Positions 28,602 to 40,644 of a stretch of DNA of 64,000 bases are shown here, piece after piece. The notes beneath the pieces are model-generated. The model was not told where the DNA came from. It searched no databases and saw nothing but the letters and a program-made list of their open reading frames with translations. A program made the position numbers and the translations under genes. The first letter of the stretch is position 1. Each line of letters begins with the position of its first letter. This DNA comes from Actinokineospora globicatena (lineage in GTDB: Bacteria > Actinomycetota > Actinomycetes > Mycobacteriales > Pseudonocardiaceae): positions 496,001 to 560,000 of the forward strand of contig NZ_JAMTCR010000005.1 of the NCBI RefSeq assembly GCF_024171945.1. Reading direction: 5' to 3'.

Positions 28602-28748
28602 GCTCGATGGGGTGGACTTGTTTTGTGTGGGGGAGGACCACCCGTAGCGTCGACAGGGGCAGGGGAGGGCCGCTCTGTGGCCCCCTGCTTTTAGCCCTTC
28701 CCAGGGTGGTCCAGGGGCCCCGCACAAAATAAGTTCACCCCATCGAGC
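28602..28748 (+). ncRNA. Long hairpin inside repeat copy A, possible structured RNA
   Basis: Arms 28602-28632 and 28718-28748 pair over 31 bp; the three non-Watson-Crick positions are all G-U wobbles when read as plus-strand RNA. An inner 9-bp stem joins 28635-28643 with 28704-28712, and an apical G/C-rich stem follows. It may be a functional RNA, a processing site or the core of a small mobile element. Confidence 0.45.
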
Positions 28749-28939
28749 TCTTCGCATTCTCGCGTCAAGTCGATGGCGCAGCCGAGGCGTCTACCGCAGC
28801 GAAGCGAAGGCCCGAAAGCCGGAGATCCCCAGCTCAACGCCTACCCGCCCACGGCAGCCAAGATCAACCCGCCCCAAAGACCCCCGAATACACAGCCTAC
28901 CCAAGGGAACGCAAGGCAAGAGAGGCTGAAAGTCGACCC

Positions 28940-28967
28940 TGTGGACAAATCGGCCCGTTGTGGACAA
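28940..28967 (-). promoter_or_regulatory. Pair of DnaA boxes in repeat copy A
   Basis: Two TGTGGACAA matches (complement TTGTCCACA, the actinobacterial DnaA-box consensus) start 19 bp apart. The same 19-bp spacing is kept in copy B. Confidence 0.5.
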
Positions 28968-28995
28968 CCAGTCCGATGCCGGTGAAGCACACTGC

Positions 28996-30483
28996 CTAGC
29001 TGAACTGGTTCGCGCAGCCTTTGTCGCCTTCGAAGTAGCCGATGCGGAAGGCTTCTACTCGGGCGAAGCCGGAGGGGACCTGTTTGCCGTTGATGTCGGC
29101 CGCGATGAGGCTGTTGTCCTGCAAGAGTTCCGCGACCGCCTCGTCCAGGTCGCCCACCGCCAAGCGGAGTTTGCTCTGGTTGGAAGTCCCAGCGAGGTCA
29201 GTGAACTTCGCCCACGCCCCAGTCAGGCAAGCAGTCCGCAGCCCTGTCTTGTCGCCCTCCAGCGACACCCCCACCGCCTTCTGGATCGACAGCGAGTACC
29301 GCGAAGCGATTTCCGCGAACGCCGCGAAGTCCCCGATCCCGGCACCGTCCACACCGGGCTCCTGCCCGCGCTTCGGTGGGGTGGCGATCTTCTCCATGGC
29401 GTCCGGGTCGATGGCGACGGTGTTCGAGTCCGGGCAGAACGACACCGGTGGGGTGGAGTTGCCCTTCTTGCAGTTGGCGCCGTTGTAGGTGATGGCGGGC
29501 GGGTTGGCGCCGGTGCGCTTGAAGGCCTCGTCGAGGCTGGCCTTGAGGAGGTCCTGGACCTTCTCGTTGTCGAACTCCACGTCGCCGTTGCGGGAGTTCT
29601 CCATCTCGGTCTCGCCGCGTTCCTTCTCGGCGATGCGGGTGTTGATCTCGTCCTGGTTCATCCGCGCGCAGCGGGTGGGGCCCTCGGAGAACCCGGCCTG
29701 GAAGGCGAAGACCCGGTCGAAGGCCAGGCCGTGGGCGCCCTGCTTGCTGGCCGAGAGACCGGCGGGGTCGCGGATGAAGAACATGGTGGCCAGGACGTGG
29801 TTGAGGCCCTTGCCGGTGTTGACGTCGAAGTGCTCGGCCTTGCCCTCGGCGACCCAGCGGAAGAAGCCGCCCGCGTAGCAGTCGGCCTGCTGCTCCTTGA
29901 TGATCGTCGGCGTCGTCTGGGTGATGCCGCTCTTGGCGCCGAGCCGGAACTGCACCGCGTGGCCCATCTCGTGGGCGAGCACCGCGACCACCGACATCGG
30001 GCCGAACTGCTTGTCCAGCATGGGCAGCAGCACGCCCCGGTCCCAGGCGACGCTGTCGTCGGCGTTGCAGTAGAACGCGTTCACCAGGTCCGCGGTGCTC
30101 TGGCCGCACAGCTTGATGGCCTTGCCCTTGGAGTCGTAGGACGCCAGCCGCTTGATCGGCTCGAACCGCTGGCCGTCGAAGTCGGCGGGCATCCGCTCGG
30201 ACCAGTAGGCGTAGATGTCGGACAGGGCGTTGACCGCCAGCCGGTCCATCTCGCCGCCGTCGGCGTTCTCCACCTGCAGGGTCGCGTCCGCCGCGCCCTT
30301 CTTCGGGCCGGTCGGGCCGTCGTTGTTGACCGGGATCCCGGCCGCGGTGCCCGCGTCGATGTCGCCGACGCCGCGCGCCCTGCCCTGGATCGGCTGCCCA
30401 GCGCACCCGCCGAGCTGCACGAGGAGAACCCCGGCCACCGCAAGGGCGGCGACGACCCGCGCCCGCGCACCAAGAACCCGCAC
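28996..30483 (-). CDS. YpfJ-like neutral zinc metallopeptidase lipoprotein
   Basis: 495 aa from GTG 30483. Signal peptide with lipobox VQLGGC near residues 21-26, so probably lipid-anchored outside the membrane. The metal site is HEMGH in VLAHEMGHAVQ plus a downstream EQQADCYAGGFFRW, the HExxH...E pattern of the YpfJ/KPN_02809 zinc peptidase family. The protein is longer than usual, with an extra C-terminal region of about 250 residues. A close paralog lies immediately upstream on the same strand. Confidence 0.82.
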   Translation of the reverse strand: MRVLGARARVVAALAVAGVLLVQLGGCAGQPIQGRARGVGDIDAGTAAGIPVNNDGPTGPKKGAADATLQVENADGGEMDRLAVNALSDIYAYWSERMPADFDGQRFEPIKRLASYDSKGKAIKLCGQSTADLVNAFYCNADDSVAWDRGVLLPMLDKQFGPMSVVAVLAHEMGHAVQFRLGAKSGITQTTPTIIKEQQADCYAGGFFRWVAEGKAEHFDVNTGKGLNHVLATMFFIRDPAGLSASKQGAHGLAFDRVFAFQAGFSEGPTRCARMNQDEINTRIAEKERGETEMENSRNGDVEFDNEKVQDLLKASLDEAFKRTGANPPAITYNGANCKKGNSTPPVSFCPDSNTVAIDPDAMEKIATPPKRGQEPGVDGAGIGDFAAFAEIASRYSLSIQKAVGVSLEGDKTGLRTACLTGAWAKFTDLAGTSNQSKLRLAVGDLDEAVAELLQDNSLIAADINGKQVPSGFARVEAFRIGYFEGDKGCANQFS

Positions 30484-30568
30484 CGCAACCCCTACCCGAG
30501 CCGTCCGACCTGATCTCCGGGAGAGGGTAACCGGGCACCGGCCCGCCCCGTACGCGGTTCGCGCTAAG

Positions 30569-31972
30569 TCACGAAAGGCCGCACGTTTGAGCACCCTCCG
30601 TGAACCCCTGGCGGAACGCGCGCACCCGGTCGAAGCCCGCCGCAGGCGCCGCACCGTCCACGTCGCGGGCCGCGTAGTCGTAGTCCAGCAGCACCTGGAC
30701 GGCCTCGTCGAGATCACCGGGGGACAGCAGCCGGGGCCGGGTGACGAACAGCGACAGGGTGAACGCGCCCGCCAGGCAATTCACCGAGCGCTGCGCGTCC
30801 GCGCCCTTGAGCGGCTTGCCCGCCGCGGCCAACGCGGCCAGCCCGTAGCGGCTCGCGATCAGCGTGCCGGTCGCGTAGTCGCCGATGTCCGCGTGCAGTT
30901 CCGGCAGTTCCTTGCGCACGTCGACCTGCACCGACTTGTCCACCGGGCAGTACGCCACCGGCCCCTGCTTGGTGCCGTCGCAGGTCGGCGGCCCGCTCGA
31001 CTCGACCACCTTCGGCGCGGTCCACTGCTTGCCCAGCGTCGGCAGCAGCGCCGCGTAGAACCCGTCGAGGCCCAGCGTCACCGACTCCACCATCTGCGCG
31101 AACTCCAGGTTGCCGCCGCGCGCCTGGTCACCGGCGTCGATGAACCCGCTGAGGGTGAACACCCGGTTGTCCACGGTCATCTTCGAGCAGGTCGCCGCGC
31201 CCTGCTCGTAGCCGTCCTGGAAGGCCGAGACCCGGTCGAAGGCGTCGCCGTGCGCGCCCCGGTCCTGCTGCTCGGTGCCGATCGGGTCCCGGAAGCTGAT
31301 CAGCGACTCCAGCGCGGTGTCCAGCCGGTCCTTGGCGATGGTCAGGTGCGCGGCCTTGCCGTCGACCACCCAGCGCACGAACGACCCGGCGTAGCAGTCG
31401 GCCATCGCCTCGATCAGGATCGTCGGGTACCTGGCCGGGTCCGCCTTGCGCTCGTCGATGCCGCTGCCGGTGCGGTCCTGCACCGCGTGCCCCATCTCGT
31501 GCGCCAGCACCAGCATCACCGCCGCCTCACCGAAGCGGTCCCGCAGCACCGGCAGCAGCGCCGCCCGGTCCCACGCGATCACGTCGGCGTCCGGGCAGTA
31601 GAACGCGTTGCCCTCGACCTCGGTGGCCTTGTTCGCGCACGGCGGCGCCTTGCTGTCGGCGTCGGCCGTGTCCACGGAGTAGAACCCGCCCTTGAGCGGC
31701 GCGTAGTCCTTGCCGAAGGTCGGCGGGAACGTCGCCGTCCAGTACGCCTGCACGTCGGTGACCACCGTCGCCGCCAGCCGATCGATGTCCCCACCGTCGG
31801 TGTTGTGCACGAAGGACACGTCGACACCGCTGCCGGTGCCCCCCTCGCCCTTGGCCACCCCGCCCTGGCCCACCGCCTGCCCCGGCACCGTCGTGGTGCA
31901 CGCCAGCAGCGCGAACACCGCGATCAGGGCGGGCAACAACCGCGCCAGGTCCCCAGGGCTATGCGTGCGCAC
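30569..31972 (-). CDS. YpfJ-like neutral zinc metallopeptidase lipoprotein, paralog
   Basis: 467 aa from GTG 31972. Lipobox-like FALLAC near residue 22. Same layout as the neighbour: FYCPDADVIAWDRAALLPVL, LAHEMGHAVQDRTG, EAMADCYAGSFVRWV, and the C-terminal GDLDEAVQVLLDYDYAARD...DRVRAFRQGF that parallels the neighbour's ending. Clear tandem duplication with substantial divergence. Substrate unknown. Confidence 0.82.
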   Translation of the reverse strand: MRTHSPGDLARLLPALIAVFALLACTTTVPGQAVGQGGVAKGEGGTGSGVDVSFVHNTDGGDIDRLAATVVTDVQAYWTATFPPTFGKDYAPLKGGFYSVDTADADSKAPPCANKATEVEGNAFYCPDADVIAWDRAALLPVLRDRFGEAAVMLVLAHEMGHAVQDRTGSGIDERKADPARYPTILIEAMADCYAGSFVRWVVDGKAAHLTIAKDRLDTALESLISFRDPIGTEQQDRGAHGDAFDRVSAFQDGYEQGAATCSKMTVDNRVFTLSGFIDAGDQARGGNLEFAQMVESVTLGLDGFYAALLPTLGKQWTAPKVVESSGPPTCDGTKQGPVAYCPVDKSVQVDVRKELPELHADIGDYATGTLIASRYGLAALAAAGKPLKGADAQRSVNCLAGAFTLSLFVTRPRLLSPGDLDEAVQVLLDYDYAARDVDGAAPAAGFDRVRAFRQGFTEGAQTCGLS

Positions 31973-31989
31973 GGGACCAGTCTGCCCCC

Positions 31990-32997
31990 TCACGCCGGGT
32001 GCGTTTGGGTCACTTCGACAACCCGGTCCATGATGCGTTCGGCCATCATCGCGAAATCGCCGTGCGCGTCGCGCGCGGCCAGCAGGTGACCGCCGTACGC
32101 ACCGTCGGCGTGGGTCAGGAAGAAGATCGGTTTGCGCGCCTCTTGAGCCAGTGGCACCAGGCTGCGGTAGTGCTTGAGTTGCCCGAGGCAGTACGGATCT
32201 TGGTCGATGTCGGGCACGGTGGGGTCGGGCGAACCGAGTACGGAGCCGCGGAACACCTCCGGGATCTGCCGAATCCACCGTTGGTACGCCTGGACCGGCC
32301 GATTGAGCCGGACACCGTGCTGGAGGACGACGTAGCCCAGGGCTGCCATCTCCCCCTCCGGCAAGGCGAGGTTCTCCGGGCGCATGTGCAGTCGTTGGCG
32401 CCACCCCGTGCGCCACTTCTGCAACGCGGGACCGAGGTTGCGCAATCCCTGCATGCTGAACAGGTCGGGAGCGACCGGGATCACCACGAAGTCCGAGGCC
32501 ACGAGCGCCGCCCGGTTGATGGCACCGAGGCTGGGCCCGACGTCGACCAGCACGTAGTGCGCGTGGTGTTGCCTGGCCGCGTTCTGCAGCACTGACCAGA
32601 AGGCCGAGATGATGCGAAACGCCCGGGGATCACCATCCAGGCACTTGGGCCAGCTGGCGCTGAGGTCGTCCTCGAACGCCGACAGATCGAGATCACCCGC
32701 GAGCAGGCCGAGCCGGTCGTCGCCGGTGGGGGTGAGGGTGCTCGCACCGAGGCCGCCTTCGCCCTCCTGGAACGGCCGGATCGTGCCCCAGACCGTCAGT
32801 CGCGGACCACTTCCCGACCAGAGCCGCTCGATCTCGTCCTCGGTGAGGAACGCCGTGGTGAGGTTCGCCTGGGGGTCGAGATCGGCGACCACCACCCTCT
32901 TGCCGAGGTCAGCCATCATCCACGCGATGTGGTAGACGAGTGAGGTCTTGCCGACGCCGCCCTTGTTGTTGAAGAACGTGATGATCGGTGCGCTCAC
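31990..32997 (-). CDS. ParA/Soj-like ATPase, partner of the AlbA_2 protein
   Basis: 335 aa from GTG 32997, whose GTGA overlaps the stop of the upstream gene. Deviant Walker A KGGVGKTS at residues 12-19, the Walker A' region VVVADLDPQANLT, and Walker B YVLVDVGPSLG. The long C-terminal half (from about residue 180) is not that of a chromosomal ParA, and no ParB gene is adjacent. Sampled lines give about 62-65 % GC, clearly below neighbouring genes. The tight coupling suggests the two proteins act together, as a mobile or defence-type module or a regulated DNA-bound complex. Confidence 0.8.
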   Translation of the reverse strand: MSAPIITFFNNKGGVGKTSLVYHIAWMMADLGKRVVVADLDPQANLTTAFLTEDEIERLWSGSGPRLTVWGTIRPFQEGEGGLGASTLTPTGDDRLGLLAGDLDLSAFEDDLSASWPKCLDGDPRAFRIISAFWSVLQNAARQHHAHYVLVDVGPSLGAINRAALVASDFVVIPVAPDLFSMQGLRNLGPALQKWRTGWRQRLHMRPENLALPEGEMAALGYVVLQHGVRLNRPVQAYQRWIRQIPEVFRGSVLGSPDPTVPDIDQDPYCLGQLKHYRSLVPLAQEARKPIFFLTHADGAYGGHLLAARDAHGDFAMMAERIMDRVVEVTQTHPA

Positions 32998-34184
32998 GAC
33001 CTGCCTCGAATGGTCACGGCGACGTGCGATTCCGTCGCCTCGAACTCCGGTGGCGGGTTGCCGTTGTCGGCTAGGCCCTTGCGGGTGATCGGGATACCCG
33101 CGCCGAACCGCTGGACGTACCCAAGCCCGTGCATCATGTCCGCCAGGGTCGGATTGCGGTAGTCGGTGATCCCGTTGCCGAAAGTCGCGGTGGTGACCAC
33201 GCCGAACGGACCGCCCGGGCTGACCACCTCGATCCGGTCCTGATACCACGTCATCCGGACCGGTGAGTGCGTGTACTCGTAGGTCCGGTGCATGACCGCG
33301 TTGCGGACGATCTGCTGGAGCGCGGCGACCGGGTAGTCTGGAGTTCGCGACTCCAGAGGCCCGCCGGTGATGTCGACAGCGACCCTGATGTTGATCGTGA
33401 GCAGTTCGTCGAGTCTGCTCAGCAAAGTAGGCAGTGGACCATCGAGCCGCTTCTCGTCGACGATCGGATCGGTGAGGTCCTGCCCGGCGACTCGGAGGAA
33501 TTGGATGTAGGCGCCGGGAAGGAAGCCAAGAGGATCTCGCCCCACTGTGAGCAGACCAGCCGCGGTCGGCACCCCCTCCGCCGTGGTGAGCCTGAGCGCC
33601 GCCATGCGCTGTCCGGTCGTGCGACCGTTGGCCGCCAGCACCGCCGGTGGCACTAGCGACGGCACCAGGGTGTCAGTGAAGAGATCTTGATCGAGGTCGG
33701 TGAGGGTCGCGCCCGCCAGCGGTCGTACGTCGAACGGCGCGTCCAGTGAGCGTCGGCGTTCATTGAGCCTGCGCTCGTCATCCCCATTGGCCAAACCCCG
33801 GCGAGGGCCGACTCTGATCCAGATCTGCCCCTTGTAGCGGACCGGCGGGGCGGTGCTCGGCTCGACTTCCACCACCGCCAAGTCCCTGCCACCCAGTACG
33901 ACCTTGCGCACGGTCAACGACGGTGGTGGGAGGAGATTTCCCTGGTCACGCAGCGAAGCGAGGTTCTGCAGCAGTTGGTCGGTGATGACGAGCCCCGCGT
34001 GGTCGCCGTTGTCCTTGACGCCGATGAAGAGCACACCACGCTGCCGGTGACCAGGAAGGTCGTTGGCGAAAGCGCACACTGCTTGGCCGATCTTGTCGAC
34101 CGCGTGGGCTGACTCCTTGCGCTCCACTCGGTCCGATTCCAGGTCGGCGAACAGCCGTTCGAGTTCGTTGTCGGACAGCGGCAT
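32994..34184 (-). CDS. Schlafen/AlbA_2-domain ATP-binding protein
   Basis: 396 aa from ATG 34184. The N-terminal AlbA_2 (Schlafen-type) domain has VERKES (E21, K23), VCAFANDLPG and GVLFIGVKDNGDHAGL. The central region leads into a C-terminal HATPase_4/RecG-like domain (ALQQIVRNAVMHRTYEYTHSPV, DRIEVVSPGGPFG, NPTLADMMHGLGYVQRFGAGI). Such proteins act as nucleic-acid-linked regulators and several Schlafen-domain proteins occur in phage defence. Local GC is 60-67 % in sampled lines versus 75 % or more in glgB. First gene of a two-gene operon. Confidence 0.82.
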   Translation of the reverse strand: MPLSDNELERLFADLESDRVERKESAHAVDKIGQAVCAFANDLPGHRQRGVLFIGVKDNGDHAGLVITDQLLQNLASLRDQGNLLPPPSLTVRKVVLGGRDLAVVEVEPSTAPPVRYKGQIWIRVGPRRGLANGDDERRLNERRRSLDAPFDVRPLAGATLTDLDQDLFTDTLVPSLVPPAVLAANGRTTGQRMAALRLTTAEGVPTAAGLLTVGRDPLGFLPGAYIQFLRVAGQDLTDPIVDEKRLDGPLPTLLSRLDELLTINIRVAVDITGGPLESRTPDYPVAALQQIVRNAVMHRTYEYTHSPVRMTWYQDRIEVVSPGGPFGVVTTATFGNGITDYRNPTLADMMHGLGYVQRFGAGIPITRKGLADNGNPPPEFEATESHVAVTIRGRS

Positions 34185-34198
34185 GCACTGATCCTACG

Positions 34199-34230
34199 GG
34201 CACGATCTCGCTGGACTACGAGATCGTGCC
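34199..34230 (-). terminator. glgB terminator, perfect 12-bp hairpin
   Basis: Arms 34199-34210 and 34219-34230 (GGCACGATCTCG and complement), 8-nt loop, 20 bp after the glgB stop. It separates the glucan operon from the Schlafen/ParA operon. Confidence 0.75.
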
Positions 34231-34250
34231 TGCCGCGTCGAGGGGCGCTG

Positions 34251-36542
<2,292 letters not shown>

Positions 36543-36548
36543 GAGGTA

Positions 36549-36989
36549 TCAACCCTGGGATATGTAGGACTGGAGCTGGTCGCGGTCGGCTTCCAGCTGG
36601 CTTATGTGGCTCTTGACGACGTCACCGATGCTCACGATGCCCGCCAGCGCGCCCTGCTCGTCCAACACCGGCAGGTGCCGGATCCGGCGCTCGGTCATGG
36701 TGGCGGCCAGGCTGTCGACGCTGTCGGTCGGCAGGCAGGTCCGCACGTCCGCGGTCATGATGTCGGCGACGGTGACGCCGAGCAGCTCGGCACCGCGCGC
36801 GGTCAGACCCCGTACAACGTCCCGTTCGGACACGATGCCGACCACCTGGTCCCCGTCGAGCACCACGAGCGCGCCGACGTTGTACCTGGCGAGTTCGGCT
36901 ATCAGGCCCTCGACAGTGGTACCCGGGTCCACCGTGGCCACGGCGGCGCCCTCAGCACCCTTGCCCCGCAACACATCCGCGATCCGCAT
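36549..36989 (-). CDS. Two-CBS-domain protein in the glucan operon
   Basis: 146 aa from ATG 36989 (37037 is possible but without an RBS). Tandem CBS domains at about residues 8-65 and 75-135: GALVVLDGDQVVGIVSERDVVRGL and HLPVLDEQGALAGIVSIGDVVKSHI. Stand-alone CBS pairs bind adenosine nucleotides such as AMP/ATP. Its place between mak and glgB, 6 bp from glgB, suggests an energy-sensing role for glucan synthesis, which is an inference. Confidence 0.85.
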   Translation of the reverse strand: MRIADVLRGKGAEGAAVATVDPGTTVEGLIAELARYNVGALVVLDGDQVVGIVSERDVVRGLTARGAELLGVTVADIMTADVRTCLPTDSVDSLAATMTERRIRHLPVLDEQGALAGIVSIGDVVKSHISQLEADRDQLQSYISQG

Positions 36990-37120
36990 GTCGCCACACC
37001 CCGATCCTTCAACCGGCGGCACCCCGAGAGCGGGCATTGTCGATCAGGTTAACCACGTTCTCGAATACCCGAAACTCGTGTTGCCCAAAAGTCGCAATGA
37101 CGTCATGTCCGGATCCGGCG

Positions 37121-38475
37121 CTATCCGGCCGCGGCGACCCGGCTGATCGCGGCCAGCGGGATGGGCACCCAGTCGGGCCGGTTGCGGTGCTCGTAGCCCA
37201 CCTCGTAGACGGCCTTGTCCAGCTCGAAAGCCCGCAGCAGCACCGCGTCCAACCGGGGGTCGGGACCCACGGTGGCGTACCCGTCGCAGAACGCGGAGCG
37301 GTTGCGGTCGGCCCATTCCGCGGCCCTGGTGAGCCGCTGGTGATCGGGTTCCTCGCCCGCCAGCAGGTGCAGCGCGGCGTAGTCGAACGAGCGCAACATC
37401 CCGGCCACGTCGCGCAGCGGCGACCGCGCCCTGACCCGTTCGGCCGGGGGCGCGTCCGGCTCGCCCTCGAAGTCGATGAGCACCCATCCGGTGGTCGTGC
37501 GCAGCACCTGGCCCAGGTGCAGGTCACCGTGCACCTGCTGGACCGTCGTCCCCGGCAGCCCGCGCACGGCGTCGAACGCCGCCCGCAGCACCGGTTCGTG
37601 CTCGGCCAGCGCGGGCACCTCGCGCACCGCCGCGTCCAGCCGGGCGTGCATCTCGTCGGCCCCGGCCATCATCTCCGCCGGGCCGACCGGCTCGGTGCCC
37701 AGCGCGGTGGCCAGCGCCGCGTGCACCTCGGCCACCGCGGCGCCCAACCGGTGCGCCTCGCCCGCGAAGTCACCGCCGACCTCGCCCGCGTGCAGATCGG
37801 CCTCCGCCAACAGGTCCCGCACGCTGGCGGTCGCCGTCGCCCAGCCCTCGGCGGCGTCACCGAGGAAGCGCTGGGCGAACCCGAGCACCGTGTCCTCCGT
37901 GCGCATCACCGCGACCGGCGCCGCGACCCGCGTGCTGCCCGCGCCTGCCAGCGCCCGGTGCAGCTCCACGTCCCGGCTCTCCCCGGGGACCGGGCGCCGG
38001 TAGACCTTGAGGATGTAGTGCTCGCCGAACACGATCGAGGTGTTGGACTGCTCCACCCCGATCGGCCGGGCGCGCAGCCCCGGGTGGATCTCCACCCCCG
38101 GCTCCGGCAGCCAGTCCACCCCGCCCGCCGCGGACCGGGTGGCGAACAGCTCGAGCAGCCCACCCATCAGCTCCGCGTCGTGCGTGGCGTCGTAGGCGAA
38201 CGAGCCGTCCTCCAACCTGCCCACGGTCGCGCCGCGCAGGTGCTCCGGCACCTCCTCGACCACGCCGAGCAGCAGTTGGTAGCGCTCGCCGTCGGCGTCG
38301 ACCAGGGCGTGCAGCAGGCTCGGGGCACCGGGGTCGGCGCCCTCCCACAGCACGGCCGCCCGCTCCACCTGCACGGTGCTGACGTCCCGGCCCTTGGCCG
38401 CGAACCAGCGCTGCGCGGGCAGCCAGGTCGGCAGGTCGTCGGCGAGGGAGGCCACCGCGGGCAGCGGTCGGGTGG

Positions 38476-38479
<4 letters not shown>
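37121..38479 (-). CDS. mak: Maltokinase
   Basis: 452 aa from GTG 38479, overlapping the treS stop as GTGA. The aminoglycoside-phosphotransferase-like fold shows the cap-lobe start [14 protein letters not shown], the catalytic loop [13 protein letters not shown] and metal-binding [10 protein letters not shown]. Phosphorylates maltose to maltose-1-phosphate, the GlgE donor, usually in complex with TreS. In some genomes TreS and Mak are fused; here they are separate but coupled. Also called pep2. Confidence 0.93.
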
Positions 38480-40275
<1,796 letters not shown>

Positions 40276-40644
40276 GCTTGTCGCCCTCGCCCCGTGTCTC
40301 GGCCGTGTGTCAGCGTGTCCCTGCCGGTCGCGTCCAGTGCCGGTGCGCCATGCGTACCACGTTTCGCCCCGGACGACCGCGCACCACCCCGCACCCTCCC
40401 GGTCTCCCCAGACTGTCCTGTGTGGGCGGTGCCCGCACGCTCGGTCCACCCGCTCACCGCTCGCGCGCGCCGCCAACAAAGGGATTACCCCCGAACCGGG
40501 TGATCCATGCCCGCCGGTGATCACCATCTCAGTCGGCGGGAACCGGGTGCTGGACCCGCGAAACCCTGCCCCCGCGCGCCAGCGGCACACCACCGCCGTT
40601 CGGGTGATGTGCCGCTGATTACGCCGTTCCGGGGTCGCGCGGGC
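40276..40644. other. Intergenic region between glgE and treS
   Basis: 369 bp. Apart from the hairpin at 40580-40617 it holds presumably the treS promoter. No gene or RNA recognised; overlapping frames are Arg/Pro-rich noise. Confidence 0.5.
40580..40617 (-). terminator. glgE terminator hairpin
   Basis: Arms CAGCGGCACA (40580-40589) and its complement (40608-40617), with a further CACC/GGTG extension after one mismatch, 28 bp beyond the glgE stop. It implies that treS has its own promoter. Confidence 0.65.

Larger units (their letters stand above)
28411..28972 (+). repeat. Dispersed 560-bp intergenic repeat, copy A
   Basis: Fills most of the 651-bp gap between the thioredoxin and metallopeptidase genes. 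Order: C/A-rich leader, three 27-bp units starting at 28499, 28526 and 28553, a 147-nt hairpin (28602-28748), a conserved 190-bp segment, and two DnaA boxes (28940-28948, 28959-28967). The same order in inverted orientation is at 60731-61285. By eye the copies are about 80-85 % identical from the hairpin to the boxes. Short frames across it (for example MGWTCFVWGRTT...) are not credible genes. Confidence 0.85.

Noticed and set aside
28324..28757. Short open frames across the repeat encoding Trp/Gly/Arg-rich peptides
   Set aside because: They overlap in several phases, follow the nucleotide repeat in both copies, have no RBS and lack codon bias.
31990..32997. Chromosome or plasmid partition system (ParA)
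   Set aside because: No ParB, no parS-like repeats and coupling to an AlbA_2 protein; partition is unlikely.
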